Notes under the pieces: model-generated
Seen by the model: only the letters and a program-made list of their open reading frames with translations
Told to the model about the DNA's origin: nothing
Databases searched by the model: none
Made by a program: the position numbers and the translations under genes
In this document: piece by piece, positions 1-12,600 of the stretch
How the letters are laid out: every line of letters starts with the position of its first letter
Numbering within the stretch: position 1 is the stretch's first letter
Source: Serpula lacrymans var. lacrymans S7.9
Lineage: Eukaryota > Basidiomycota > Agaricomycetes > Boletales > Serpulaceae
Assembly (NCBI RefSeq): GCF_000218685.1
Contig: NW_006763303.1
Span: 989,599-1,053,598 of the forward strand
Length of the DNA stretch: 64,000 nucleotides
Reading direction: 5' to 3'

Positions 1-98
1 AAGCAACACAGGCACCGGCCTTGATATGTCAAGAATGCAGTGACAAGGAGTTCGACGCTGCTCGACGACGTGCCCGTGATGACTCGCTTAGCCTGTAA
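1..98 (+). CDS. 3' end of a gene truncated by the window edge
   Basis: From base 3 one frame stays open to a TAA at 96-98. It gives 31 residues containing a CQEC (Cys-x2-Cys) half-site followed by an acidic and arginine-rich end. Codon use looks coding, but only the tip of the gene is present. The Cys pair may belong to a zinc finger that begins outside the window. The family is not recognised, and the frame could be chance. Confidence 0.35.
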   Translation, partial: ATQAPALICQECSDKEFDAARRRARDDSLSL

Positions 99-580
99 TT
101 ACTAGGCAAATGATTTCTGGGTAGAGACGACAAGTCTAGGACTCTATTTTTTTGTACTTGATGTTTCATTAGTTGTCCGGTAGTGTAGACCATACCATTT
201 GCCTAACAGTCCTAGACGTCTGCTACAATGTTTCCACTGCGGCATGTTGGTTTGCCTCGGGCCACCGGGGTCTTCCATGTTTCTTGCTTGCCGTAAAAGT
301 TGCACACGGATCTTGCACGGATCCATTTCACCGTGACTGTCGGCGAGCCAGTCCCTAAAGCAAGTCGTTATGCACTGCCATCGGACAAGAAGTGGTCAAG
401 TGCAACGCATGCAACCCCCTGCATCTTTCATTCCAAACGTTATTGCGGGCAAGACTCACCGCTGGACAGCCTCCAAGACCCTCGTGAATGCATAGTTTGA
501 TCAGACACCGTCATCATCGTATGTATCGACAGCGGCATATTTCGTCCGTGCAATGTCGTCCATGTGGTAGGAAAATAGGG
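99..580. other. Intergenic, nothing recognised
   Basis: Short overlapping open frames on both strands show no recognisable protein and no coherent splice pattern. The stretch probably holds the 3' UTR of the truncated upstream gene and the promoter of the secreted-protein gene. Confidence 0.5.
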
Positions 581-588
581 TATAAAAG
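581..588 (+). promoter_or_regulatory. TATA box of the secreted-protein gene
   Basis: TATAAAAG lies about 130 bases upstream of the ATG at 716. A pyrimidine-rich stretch lies between them, as in many fungal core promoters. No other plausible gene start is nearby. This is inferred from sequence only. Confidence 0.5.
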
Positions 589-715
589 CCAGCTTAGTAC
601 GTTCCTAAAGCCCATCTCGTCTTAGCATCCTCTAGGCTAATTTCGCGGTTATTTGGACTTGGCTTTCCTCGACATCTTTTCTAGGTCTTCGTCCACACTG
701 TCCTTCGATTTCACG

Positions 716-2125
716 ATGTTCACTTCGATGCTCTCCGTTTTTACTTTCCTAATTGCTACCACTAATGCTTCGCCCTTCGTGCTTCCTCGGGACGCATCCG
801 ACACAGACAGTTGTCAGTCACTCAAAAACGCCTGCAACGCCAACGTCACCGATTTATCCCATTTCTACAACGACACTGCATGCGTTCTTTTTACCGTTTG
901 CTCGGCACCTCCACAAGTTCCCTCTGCTGTCCTTTTTCAGAATGGCGCCCCTGCCGATCAGCCGCGTATGAATGAGAGCGTGAGTCTTATCGGAGGCCTT
1001 TGGTCTGGCACTCAACTTGCTGAATGTCTTCTTATCTTCATTAGTTCTTCATGACAATGTCTGGCGGCCAAGATTACATGAGTCAACAGGCATTCATCGA
1101 TGCATACTATGGTCAGATCTCGATAACTCCGAACGGCACATACCCATCGACGTAAGTTCCTCGCGTCACTCCCTGCGTTACGCACACTGACTTAGTCGAC
1201 CAGTGTTGATGACGTGATTGCGCACTGGGAGAACATTGCAGCGTGGACTGGCTATTGCGACACTCTCAACGTACCCTATTCTAACTTTGCTGTAAGTTTT
1301 GCTACTTTCTTTTCTTCAATTGCTTTATTCATTTCAGTCGCTGAATTTCGTGTATCGTTAGGATTGGCTCGAATATTCATCCGTCCCAGGCGTCTGTCCC
1401 GCTGTGGCTTCTTGCAATGCGACTATAGCAAACGAGACACTGCCATGTGTTCCCCAGCCCATTACTGACAACGGTAGCTGCAGCGAAGTAGCAAGCGAAT
1501 GTGTTTTCTGGGTCGCCGATGGTCTCTTCCAGAACGAGTACTGTGTCCTCTCCAGCTTCTGCTACGCTGAAGCCTCCACGGATGTGTTGCTTCAGCACTT
1601 GTACCCATCTTATGTTTCAGACCACCCGACGACGGCGTCTGAGGCACGTCTCTCTCAAGCTGTAAGTGACACGGTCTGTCTTTTTTCTTCAAGAGCAATA
1701 TTGAGTCATTCCTAGGTATTTTACAACATAACAGGGGGTGCCCAGACCATGTCTGAGCAAAACGTGATCGACGCATACTACGGTGCTCTCGTACGTCACT
1801 CACCCCAGAGAAATTCCACGTGCTTTACTAACCGCGTTTCATTCGTACAGACTGGCACTTGGATTGACTTGGGAGGCCCATTCGGCGCTGAGACCCCAGG
1901 AAAGAGTAACAACAACGGACCCTACCCTACTTCGTAAGTATCCTTCACTTTTCCGCCAGTTTACAGTCCTGAGGTCTGCCATTTAGAACCGACTACGTCT
2001 CCAACTTCTGGGGTATCATCAGTGCTTGGACGGGTTTCTGCGATACGAAAGAGATTCCGTATGATAACCTTGCTGATTACTTGTCTTACGCTGCTACCAG
2101 CGGATATCACCCAGCAGCTTGCTGA
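716..2125 (+). CDS. Secreted protein with two tandem Cys-containing modules
   Basis: Seven exons (716-979, 1045-1151, 1204-1291, 1362-1661, 1716-1790, 1851-1933, 1987-2125) join in frame to 351 aa, each with GT-AG introns. The N-terminus is a clear signal peptide (MFTSMLSVFTFLIATTNA) followed by LPRD, which could be a Kex2-like processing site. Several N-x-S/T sequons and many Cys indicate an extracellular protein. The protein carries a repeated module: FIDAYYG, then an N-G-x-Y-P-[ST] turn, then W-x-x-I-x-AWTG[YF]CDT and PY[SD]N[FL]ADYL/DWLEY. The first copy is in exons 2-4 and the second in exons 5-7, so it arose by internal duplication. The first ATG of the open frame (653) was rejected because 716 gives the signal peptide. 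The family is not recognised and no enzyme motif is visible. Confidence 0.75.
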
Positions 2126-2520
2126 AAAAGCAACTTTAGCCACGTTACGGACACTTCATGGACACTTTACGGACATTTTTGAAACACTTTTCACTTGGAT
2201 TACTTACTAATGACGGCACGGACTATATTCTTGATCTTGCTATTTCTACTGCTTTCTTCGCTACAAACGAAGATGAATGTGTGCAACTTGTGGGTACAAC
2301 CTTGAATGGATAAAAATGTGAACACAATGTAGATGTTTATGTTTCTCTTAAGATTACTCGTGCATTACCCAGGAAAAGTTCAAGGTAGTCATTTATTTAT
2401 TTTGGGCAAAGTGCAGTGAGTGATATTCTGATGCGGGACTTAAGCTTAGTCTAACCCTATCCGGGTCTCGTGCAGATCTCATGCATCTCATGACACATCC
2501 ATCCATTCCGTATTCACAAC
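2126..2520. other. Intergenic with a coding-like remnant
   Basis: The frame 2206-2313 reads about 35 coding-like residues (TNDGTDYILDLAISTAFFAT and on) to a TAA, just after the secreted-protein gene. It has no obvious start or splice connection. It may be a lost C-terminal extension of that gene or chance. The rest is AT-rich UTR/promoter sequence. Confidence 0.3.
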
Positions 2521-3434
2521 ATGTTCCCCCCGGCTGGATTGCTCGCTTCTGGTCATTTTGTCCTCGTTTCTGATCATCTTGGTGCTCCCGCCGACTTTTT
2601 GCTACATCGGTTCCTTAGTACGCACCTGCGAGAATCGCGAAACTGCAAATGCGTGATCCTATCGGTATCAGAGGACATTTCTAGATGGAAGGCTACATCT
2701 TCAAAAGCAGTGTGTAATGTCCCTTTACGAATTTCCTGAAGGATCTGATTCCCTATCTGTTCTTGAAGAACCTGAATTTTCCTCAGCTCATAGCATCCGG
2801 GATCATCAGCTTCATAGACATTGCAGCTATCTTCGGGGACCTTAGTGGTGACATTGACAGTTCAAATGCTGTGCGATTGCGGCCCATATATGACTTGCTT
2901 TACCCAGTTGTTCATCCGTCAGATGGAGAACAGTCAGAAGTACTAGTCATCCTCGACGACATCGCGACCCTTGAATGGATTGGGGTGTCTCCTATTGAAC
3001 TAATACGGTTCTCCCGTGCTTTGCGAGCCCTTTGTCTAAAGGTGGCATTTTCTATCTTCGTTGTCTGACTGTCTTATTGATCTTCACTTGCTGTACTAAG
3101 GCGAATGCAACTTTAGTCGTACGGCACCACATACTGAACCTCTCTGAACCTAATACTGTATTTGCACATATGCTTCAGACGTGCACATATCATGCTGAAG
3201 TGAGACCGTTATCGAGTGGACGCAGTGGAGCTGTCAGTGGAGAGGTGAGTCGGATATCTAATCAATTTGACTTGGCTCACTGGACGACAATCATTTCAGG
3301 TCGCATTTCATCCTGGAGTAGCTACAAGCAAATCAAAGCTTTTGCCTGTCCCACGCAGTAATGCCATTCAGTATCGTCTGACAGATTATGGGACTATTTA
3401 CTTTGAAAAAGGCACGGCCGGGGGAATCTTGTAG
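2521..3434 (+). CDS. ELP6: Elongator complex protein 6 (ELP6)
   Basis: Four exons (2521-2709, 2769-3041, 3101-3244, 3300-3434) give 246 aa. ELP6 is a RecA-fold, ATPase-like subunit of the hexameric Elp456 subcomplex of Elongator, which acts in wobble-uridine tRNA modification. The sequence shows the ELP6 layout. An early strand and loop (GHFVLVSDHLGAPADFLLH) stands where a Walker A would be but has no GKT/S, as expected for this subunit. A central VLVILDDIATLEWIGVS strand follows, resembling the LLVDDLSVLLSLG of animal ELP6. The C-terminus is AIQYRLTDYGTIYFEKGT, the family's closing signature. Length matches the family. Introns are 55-59 nt with clean phases. It is convergent with the minus-strand hydrolase downstream. 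Confidence 0.85.
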
Positions 3435-3663
3435 TATTCTACACTGCAGTCTACGTGATGGGGACACTTGCTGAATGGCAGTTATGATGAAGCAAGCTCA
3501 GAAATCGATCGACTATCATCTATATATTGAATTAGGTCAACAAGGAAGATAAATACAAGATTGAAGCGATCATAACATATATAACACGAAAGGAAATATG
3601 ATAGCTTTAAATTCCGATAGAAATAGAGGCCTTGGAATCGTTGGAGAGCTGTTGTTTTCATAC

Positions 3664-4946
3664 TCATGGTCTGGCGATATCGGCGAGCCATCTCACGATT
3701 GCCTTCATCAGATCGGTAGGAGGTCTCCCAGCATCAGTGTCCATGAGGGGTGAATCGTGAATGCCTCGTTCTTCAACCACACGAGTGACATCCAAACCTG
3801 AGCACTGTTTCCATTTCTCAGAAAAGGCGATGATGTCGTCCTTAAAGCACTCATGTCCACCCGCGGATATGAAGACCTTGTTTGCGACCTTGGTAGCCAG
3901 ACCATCCCACCATTCTTGAGGCGCACGCAAGGGTTCCGTGTAGAAGCCGTCTTTCTCAAGTCCCTCATCATCAGCGATATGGCTGTTAGCTCTGAAAGTG
4001 GATATCCAAAGGTTTAACGTCTCTTTACTCAAAGTATCGTTATTGGTATTCTCCGTGAAAGATTGTGAAACGAGGGCATTCGTGGTTCGAGGAGAAATCA
4101 AGAGCAGACCGGCAAGAGGAGATGAGAGTACGGGCGGAGGGTCGACCATGGGGTGAGGGTGTAAGAGATGAGAAATGACACACAGAGCAATATGAGCGCC
4201 AGCAGAGTCACCAGATATGACGATGTTAGACGGCGAGATGCCAGACTCGACAAGATGCTTCAAAGCAGCGTTGAACTGGCGGAATTGAGTAGGATACGGT
4301 GCCTGCGGTGCACGCGCTAATACAAATCGAAAGGGAAACATGAGCATGGTCGCGTTGGTGCTGGAAGCTATCACTTACTATACTCAAATATAACCACAGA
4401 TATATCAGTTCCATTTGCGACCTTGACACCATCACGTAGGTAGCTCGTAAGTTTCATGTGACCGACTGAAAGAGGGAGGATGTATCCTCCACCTATATAA
4501 TATGTAAGACTTGCATTTTTGATACAATGGGAAGGAGGTCCTTACCATGAAGATGGAGCAATATCTTGGTGGCTTTCTTACTTCCTATCCAGTGCAACTT
4601 GGCTCCCTCACCAACCAACTCGGTTGAGTGCTCCACTTCGGCCGGTTGTGTGGATATCCATTTCTCCCAAGCAGCTGTTGACGAACCGCGTATGTGCTGT
4701 AGCTGACGGACGTTGAGCCAGTTTGTCAAAGTGCGTGTAACTGCGTTTGACACTTCGCGATCAAAGGTTTTTGCTCCGTTTGTACCGCGAAGAGGGCCAA
4801 AGATGAATTTATAGAGCAGCGTGAAGCCTACGCGACCATAATATCATATTCAGAATCAAGTATAGACGAGGACTTGAGTATATGAACTCACCAACTGCCA
4901 CCACTGTCGGGAGTAGCTTGAGTTTATCGCCTAATGTAAGACTCAT
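3664..4946 (-). CDS. Alpha/beta hydrolase, HSL (fold-3) family esterase/lipase
   Basis: Four exons on the minus strand (4946-4892, 4827-4546, 4492-4379, 4316-3664) join in phase to 367 aa. The HGGGY oxyanion-hole motif of the hormone-sensitive-lipase family forms exactly across the exon 2/3 junction, which supports the splice model. Downstream are FEYTRAPQAPYPTQ (equivalent to the family's YRLAPE..YP), the nucleophile elbow GDSAGAH with the catalytic Ser, an acidic residue near GGHECFKDD, and the catalytic His in ERGIHDSP. An N-terminal hydrophobic stretch could anchor it in a membrane. Related fungal enzymes hydrolyse acetyl or short acyl esters; the substrate cannot be told from sequence. 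The start is the first ATG in frame with the exon chain. Confidence 0.85.
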
Positions 4947-6043
4947 GGTTGTGTGTAGAGAAACGCGTCCTGTAAGTGTCAGAAAATAAAGAGACGAGTT
5001 TACTGCAGCCGCAGTCCCCTGGCGATCTCAAGGAGATAAGTCTAAAACATGCTCAGGCCAATCATTAATGCATCATTCTCGACCCACTATTACTCCTACC
5101 TGGACCCTGCATTTCGCGGCTACAAGACATCGACAGTTAACCAGGGTTTTATTCCCTCATGTTTACACGTTACCCCACCGCAGTCTACTCGTGAGTGTAT
5201 GACAGAGAAACGTTGCGGAGGTCGGCCTTTCGATGCCAGTAGGAGCGCCAGGAGCTTGAATAATAGAGACTTTCACCTGAATAGCATGTCCCTCCGGTTA
5301 GACCCGGTCCCCTCGCAGCCTTTGCCGATGACTGGACTCGTTCCGTTCGTATACACAACACAAGTGTTACTGAGCACGCTAAGTATCTTGATCTACAGGA
5401 CATTTTGTGCGGTAGTATGCGTCGAGTAGTGGTAATCTCTCCCTATGTCTCAGTTGTGTAGTGAATTGGTCAGGTTTTGAAGATTTAAGTCCGGCTGTTG
5501 AGCGCAAAAGCGACATTGAACTTGAGCTGAAAACACGTCGACGAATTGATATAGGGCACAATGGAAGAAGAGCATGAAACTCTGAACGATGCACAAACAG
5601 GAGGGGAGACAAACAAGTGTAACCCGGATGAGGAAGTCCGAGTCTTCTGTCAGAAAAACAGACCTACGGGACCAGGAATACTGCAACGTATAACAACAGA
5701 GCATTAAGGTATACATGGTGTGTGACCTAGATCTACTACCGAGAATAAGGGTAGAGTCTTTGTAAGTATTAATGCTGATGTTGTTCCAGGCGCACGGGCT
5801 GATACAGCTCACTCCAAATTTCTGCAACTCTGGATCCATGATAATGTGTCCAACAGAAGATTTTGGGTCCTAACATTTGTATGAAGTATTCTTAAAGCTT
5901 GATTTGACGAATATGGATTAAAGCAAATGAAAACAACTGCCTATTAGCCGCAACACAATCTATTTGTTACTATTCCATCTACTATCAAACCATGGAAATC
6001 CAGAAGAAATATTGCTGTCGATTTGTTATTTTGATGCTCCACT
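4947..6043. other. Intergenic, no supported gene
   Basis: Open frames of 126 aa (5049-5429, plus) and 129 aa (5450-5839, minus) occur here. Neither resembles a known family or shows coherent coding character or flanking exons. The stretch is the promoter side of the hydrolase and the 3' side of the first sphingomyelinase-like gene. Confidence 0.4.
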
Positions 6044-9000
6044 TTACTGCACAGAACCGTAACCTTGAATACAATTCTGCTGCGCAATGCTGGCCGAACC
6101 ACTTCGCATATAACAGATCTTCGCAGGTATACAGTCCCCATCACAGGCAGGACTGCGAATGGAACTCTTGCCTTGATAGTGGGTGAAGGTCTTTAAAGAG
6201 GATGAACATGATGCCCATAGATCTTTACAGTGGGACTTACCTGCACGAGGGACGGATTACTCTCCATCTCTGATAAGACAGCTTGTATAAGACAACAAAT
6301 AATGATCGTATTTATATATCCCACCACGTACCTTCAGTGACAAGATGCCACCAAGTCGCATTCAAAGGGTCGTTTTCACCCCATGTTATATTGGTTCCAT
6401 AAGTCTCACGAGTGTTGTACTCGTACTGATATGTCGGGCCATACTCCGTCTGGGAGTCGAGCTCGGGGAAGAGATCCACAGAACTCATCCAGCTTTGGGA
6501 GCAACATGAGTATTTTGGAAAAGAACGCAGAGGAAAGCCTACGTATGGGCGTCAACGACTTCGAAAGTCTGCATCACCATTAGTTCTCGTCGATGGCATA
6601 CAGTAATCGGACCCACGTACCGCCGAGTCTACTTCGTAAACACGGAACCCCGAGTTCAAGTTGGTCAGAGGTGTGACCGAGGGCCCAATCTTACTTGCCT
6701 TGTGAAGTTATAATTCACCTCCAAGCACTAAGACTCACCCATGCCATCGTTTGTGCAGTATCGGTATTCATCACCGTACCGTTGTTAGTATAATAAATCT
6801 GGCAGATAACAGAAGAGTATAAAAGTATGGTTTTCTTTGAGTAGCGCTGAAGAATGCTAACCGAAAACTGGTCCTCGTGGGTATGCCCCCAGAAAATATC
6901 TTCCGAAGTGTCAGCCTTCTTAAACAACGAAGGAGGGGATACGAACTTACTAGCAATGACGTGAGGAGAGAATCGATCAACACTGGTTTGTTCGAATAAG
7001 GACTTGGATATCAAAGAAAAAGTAGAACTTACATTTGGTAGACTGGCGTGGGTGTTTGCGTCAATTAGGGTCGGGAAATAGTCAATAATAACTTACAAAG
7101 ATTAGTTGGGTTTAAAAGAGGGTTGGTGCCGTCCCATCCACTGATAACATGACCAATTATCCAGACTAGTAGAGTGCTTAGTGTCATTGATATACCCTAC
7201 TTTGAATACAAATGAACACATACCACGGTCGCCTGCATCCTCTGCATCTTGTAATTCATCTGTCAAGAACCTCATCATTCCAGATACGTCTGGATTGGTT
7301 GCGTTGACAAAGTTGAAGTAGTTCTCTCTTATTAAGCGATTATGAACATCTGCATCAGAACAATATGGACATCAACTTACTCATACCCTATGATAATTTC
7401 AAATAAGTACTGATTTCATCTCATCGCAGTAGATGCTTACATAGATTGGTGTTCATGGAAATAATCCTGAGTCCATCTGTACGTTTGACCATGTATGCTG
7501 CATAATGCGCACGGGCTAGTTCGACAGCAGACTGCGGAAGCCAATGTTGATGTTTCCACAGGGCTGATACATGATCGTAAAGCCTGTGATAAAGACGCGT
7601 GATAGGGACTGAAGTCGGGGGAAAACCAGGGGACATGTAGAACACACCAGTCGTATTGCTGGGCCAACTCGCCGCCCATAGAATATGGTGCTGCTTGACC
7701 CCTGCATGCGTGGATGAGCAATGGCAGCGGTGAAGTATACAACAAACTGACATATTGTAACTATCATGGTTACCAAGTGTAACATAGACTGGCCCGGGGC
7801 CGAGGAATTGTTTGAACAAGTCGAAAAGAATCACCTCCGAGTATTCCACGTAAGCTCTACACAGATACACAGATAAAAGTTGACTTTTTAAGCTCTGAAT
7901 TCAAAGGGGAGACAGGTACCTCGAAAGCTGATTCTCATTGTCATGGGTAAGCATATCACCGGTGAACAATGTAAATGCGAGAGGATCTTCCGCCGTACCT
8001 GCGACAGCAGGTATAGCCTGTAACGCGGATACAATCAAGGAAATTGGTGCATCGCTGCGATTGCACAGCTTAAAATGACTCAGGATGAGGATGTGGACCA
8101 AAACCTACCAAAGGAATGCCCCAAAACGAGGTGCAGGGAAAATAGACGCATTCGGACTCTGCACGTTGAAGTTGTTTTCGCGACAGCAACTGCCAGATGT
8201 GCAATTAGCTTCGTAGCCTGTTGCATACTCTAAAAGTACAGCTCATTAGAACCTTGTAGTACAGTCGAGGTAACGATAATTACGGGCGTCCAGATGGAAA
8301 TCAGAAATGTGTAGCACTTTGATGCGCTCGCCACTCGGTTGTATTGGAGGAGGTAGAGGATTGGGCTTTGGTTTGGCGAACCAACCTGTGAGATTCAGAG
8401 GAGAGGTCCACGGTGCTGGACATAGGCCAAGGTCTTTCGAGCAAAGCAGCTGAGTAACGGTAAATGAGGCAGCACGAGTACACATCGGCAGAATTTAAGA
8501 ATACCTGTCCATCATACCCTCCCACATCGGCACTGGCGATTACCTGTGTCAGAATTGGACCAAGAGCGTATTTCCCGTAGGTCACCGAGCAGGTCGACGA
8601 ATAATTAAAATACTCGCAAAGTTGCACAGCGAATTCGGGGCCTTGGTCTGGTACTGCAAGAGCGAGGAATTTGGCTACTTCTAACGCAGCTTGACATCGA
8701 GCGCAACTGTTGTTGCCGAATGTTGGGTTTGAAGCAATAGATTTTACCTGAATGACAGCCTGTTCGAGCAATGTAGAGGGTGTAGCTGGCGGAGGCAGAG
8801 GGTGAGGGTCTGTGGTATCATTCTCCTGGTAGATTCATTGGAACAGCAATCACATGATATTCTAGTAGATGAGTCTCACCTGGAAATTACTGGGGTCTGT
8901 CAACGAGAAAGGGAATGTTTTATGCTTCAATTATGAATATGGGATATTGTAGGGTGTGTCAATGTTGATATGTCACGTTTATACTCGTAAACGTACTGTT

Positions 9001-9206
9001 ATGGGATCGGAAATGACTGGCTGAGCTTGCGCTGACGTTGCAGTGGGCGAATTGTAGTACTCGGAAAAGACGGAAGTCGGAAAAGCACCTGGGACAGTAA
9101 AATTGGATGGTTGGATAGTTCCGTTTGACGCTGAGGCTATTGGGAAGAAGCTCGAGCAAACAGAGGCTAAGAGCAGCCTCGTCAACAAGCTTTGCATCAT
9201 TCTCAA
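6044..9206 (-). CDS. Acid sphingomyelinase-like phosphodiesterase, copy A
   Basis: A 21-exon minus-strand gene that joins in phase to 687 aa: 9206-8997, 8924-8880, 8825-8505, 8449-8284, 8229-8109, 8054-7920, 7856-7752, 7701-7648, 7583-7441, 7387-7381, 7327-7224, 7165-7097, 7042-7033, 6982-6951, 6899-6862, 6798-6739, 6689-6621, 6568-6543, 6492-6332, 6281-6241, 6190-6044. It has a signal peptide, then a saposin-B domain (CARCQAALEVAKF, CEYF, the C-x6-C pattern). The calcineurin-like metallophosphoesterase core follows: HISDFHLD, FTGDMLTHDNE, TLGNHDSYN, IIGHVISGWD and FWGHTHEDQF, so all dimetal-binding motifs are present. The C-terminus is Cys-rich, as in sphingomyelin phosphodiesterases. It is secreted or lysosome/vacuole-directed and predicted to cleave sphingomyelin-like phosphodiesters; fungal substrates are uncertain. 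It is a tandem paralogue of the gene ending at 9628. Confidence 0.85.
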
Positions 9207-9627
9207 GAAGGCGACGAATGCGTGGTCAGATTGTCAACACGGGAAGGAACGCTTCATTTTATTTCGCTTGTTGCGTGATGGACGGATTAGCGCTGGTTAC
9301 GGGAGCCGAACTAAACATGATGCATGATTGGTTACAGACCAAGATAATTTGGATGGCCTGATAGATTATGTCCTGATAGACACTCCAGAAACGTGTTGCA
9401 CTACGACGATTATTCTGACGAGTCCGAATGGAACAGCATACAATCCCATGACATTGGTGACAATCCACACCACACTGCAGCTGACTAGCGCTGACTTCTC
9501 GCACGAGTCTCAACGTGGGTCACAGCAAGCATTTTGACTATCATTTCTTTACATAACAAGAAGACCATTCACATTCTATTCTCGCAGACAACACACGATG
9601 AATAAACCTACACCACACAACCCACCT

Positions 9628-12600
9628 TCACTGCACCGATGTATAACCTTGGTTGCAGTTCTCTGCAGATATACTCGAAGAAGCGCTCCTAAGATAGCAT
9701 ATCTTAGCTGGCAGGCATTCCCCAGTACAGGGTGCTGTTTCGGCCGAGCTCTTTCCTTGATAGGTGTTGAACGTCTTATGGGGGGCGAGTAATAAGATGT
9801 CATCCGGCGTCTAGCGAGAAAATTATCTGGTGCCTACCTGTATCAGTGTAGAGTTTTGTTCCATAGCTGTAACCAATTTCCTCAGACTTGAAGCTTGAAG
9901 TTTCGGCGCACAAGACGTTAGAATGCATACCTTCAGTTACGAGATGCCACCAGGTCGCATTCAAGGGATCGCTTTCCCCCCATGCGATACTGCCTCCATA
10001 GGCCTCACGAGTGCTATATTCGAATTCATAAGTAGGGCCATACTCGGTTTGGGAATCAAGCTCAGGGAATTCATTAACAGAACTCTTCCACCTATGCGCC
10101 CATATAACTCGGGTCAATCAGGCTTCCTACAACAAAGACCAAAGCCTCTCACGTGTATGCATCAACAATATCGAACGTCTGCCCTGATGTCAGCTTTGGT
10201 GCGTGAAATAAAGATGTAAACGCCGTACAGCGGAATCTACTTCGTAAACTCGGAAACCCGAGTTCAGGTTTGTTAGAGGGGTGACAGATGGGCAAATCTA
10301 GTAACCATTTGGTTGGAGAAAGCTTTTGTAGAGTCATAGAGACAATTTACCCAAGCCGTAGCAAGTGCTGTGTCGGCACTCATGACAGTGCCGTTGTTTG
10401 CGTAGAAGATCTAGAAATCAGTAAGTTATCCCTCTAATATGTGATGACGAAAGTGTCTCACCATCAGCTGGTCTTCATGTGTGTGGCCAAAGAAGACATC
10501 TTGAAAATCAATGTTGGATTATGCAGATGTAAAAAATGAATGAAAAGAACTCACTCGCAATGACATGGGGCGAGAATCGATCAACACTGGGACAAAGCCA
10601 ACAAGCTTAGGTTAGTACAGGGAAGAAACTCTAATGGCGTACATTTGATAAACTGAAAACCATTCAAAAGATAAAGATAAGTGGGCTAATCCAACTGTAG
10701 CTACAACAGTCACTTACATAGATTGGTTGGATTATATGTTGCTTCAGTGGTGTCCCATCCACTCAACACGTGTCCGATGATCCAAACTTTGTGTTCAAAT
10801 AAAGCATTGAGCTTCCCGATCAAAACGCTGCCAACATATAAGAATTTCACCTCGATCTCCGACATCCTCGGCGTCCTGTAGCTCGTCAGTGAGATACCTT
10901 AAAATACCCGAAGCATCCGGGTTTGTCATGTTAAAGAAATTGAAATAATTTCCCCTATCATATTATATGAGATGTTTTCCCCTTTCTGGTGGGCTCAGAG
11001 GAACTCACGTGTACCCTATGAAAGAACACTCGATAAGTTAATAACAGGCAACATAATAATGTCACTGGAAAACACGAACAGAAATTGGTGTCCAACGATA
11101 TAACTCTCAAACCGTCCGATCTCTTGACCGAATACGCGCCGTAGTGAGTCCGCGCAAATGCGGTTATGTTATCTGGAAGCCAGCCCTCATATTCCCAAAG
11201 TGCAGATACTTCATCAAAGTTCCTACGATTCAAATTAGTATCAATACGAGCAGAAGATGCAACTTTGTATTACCAGTTGAACTGCGACCCCAGTATTCCG
11301 CCCATAGAATCAGGGGACGTCATAGCCCTAGTGGAAAGGGATCGTGAGTATCAAAGAAAATAACCTAGAGCGTTACTAACTCGCTGTATGTGTCGTGATT
11401 GCCAAGGGTGGGGTAGACAGGACTGGGTCCAAAATAATGTTTCAACAAACCGTAGAGGACCACCTTGTGACGAGTCAGAAAGTATCATGTGGTGATCAGC
11501 TACACCATACCTCTGAATACTTCACATAAGCTCTGAGAACGACGTATCAGACATGCCAGGATATCCACGAGTATAGACCATATGTACCTTGACAGCTCAT
11601 TTGCATTGTCATGAGAGACTAAATCGCCTGTGAAGATTGTCCATGCAAACCCTTCCTCTTCTGTGCCCGCGAGATGAGGAATAGCCTCAAAAGCAGATGT
11701 AATCAGTGAATAGGGCGCATCACTGCGTCATCTAGTGAGTAAAATGACACACAGACACTGTCTGAGAGTATTCACCAGAAATAGGCACCATATCTTGGAG
11801 CAGGGACAAGGACATGTTCAGGGCTCTCGTCATTATACATATTGGTGCGGCAGCATAGATAGTCGCTGCAATTAGCCTCTGATCCCGTGGAGTATCCTAA
11901 GTAAGAGTATGTATTCAGGGGCTAATTCTGCTCGAGTCAAAATCCAGCTTACTGGGGTCAATATGGAGATCAGAAACATGAAGAACCTTGAGACGTTCAC
12001 CACTCGGCGTTTTTGGTGCAGGAAGTGGATCGGGTTTTGGTTTGGAGAACCACTCGGTCAGGTTAAGAGGTAAAGTAGGCGGCGCAGGACACAGGCTTAA
12101 GAACGTATGACAGATGCTCTAGAATCCAAATTCATTCGATATATAGAATGAAAGAAAACGTCATATCGTGACTCACCTGACCATCGTATCCCCCAACGTC
12201 GGCATAAGCAAGAACCTGAGTGATGTAGTTGCCCACCCCAATGACGCTATACTGGTTAGCACATGTCGAGGAGTAATCATAAAACTCGCAGAGTTCTACT
12301 ACCAGAAGCGGGACTTGCTCAGGGGCTGCAAGTGACAGGAACTTTGCAACTTCCAGACTCGCTTGGCACTGCGCACATGTACTATTAAAGGCTGGGTTGG
12401 CTGCAATCGACTTGATTTGAGCCAAGGCGTGCTGAAGGAGGGCGGACGGTGCGGCTATAGGAGGTAAAGGGTGGGGATCCCAAGTGTCATTCTGAAGCTC
12501 AATATAAGAATACAACAATCAAATGTCGATTTTCTGGGACACCTACCTGAGGAAAGTTATCCGGATCGGTGAGATAGAAAGGGAAAGCCTCATGCTATGC

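Noticed and set aside
5049..5839. Two open frames of 126 and 129 aa
   Set aside because: No recognisable domain, no splice partners and no coherent composition; they lie between two well-supported genes and look like chance frames.
9700..9735. Suspected one-base frameshift near the C-terminus of sphingomyelinase copy B
   Set aside because: Re-reading showed four G's, not three, in the tract. The frame continues CTGECLPAKICYLRS without a break.
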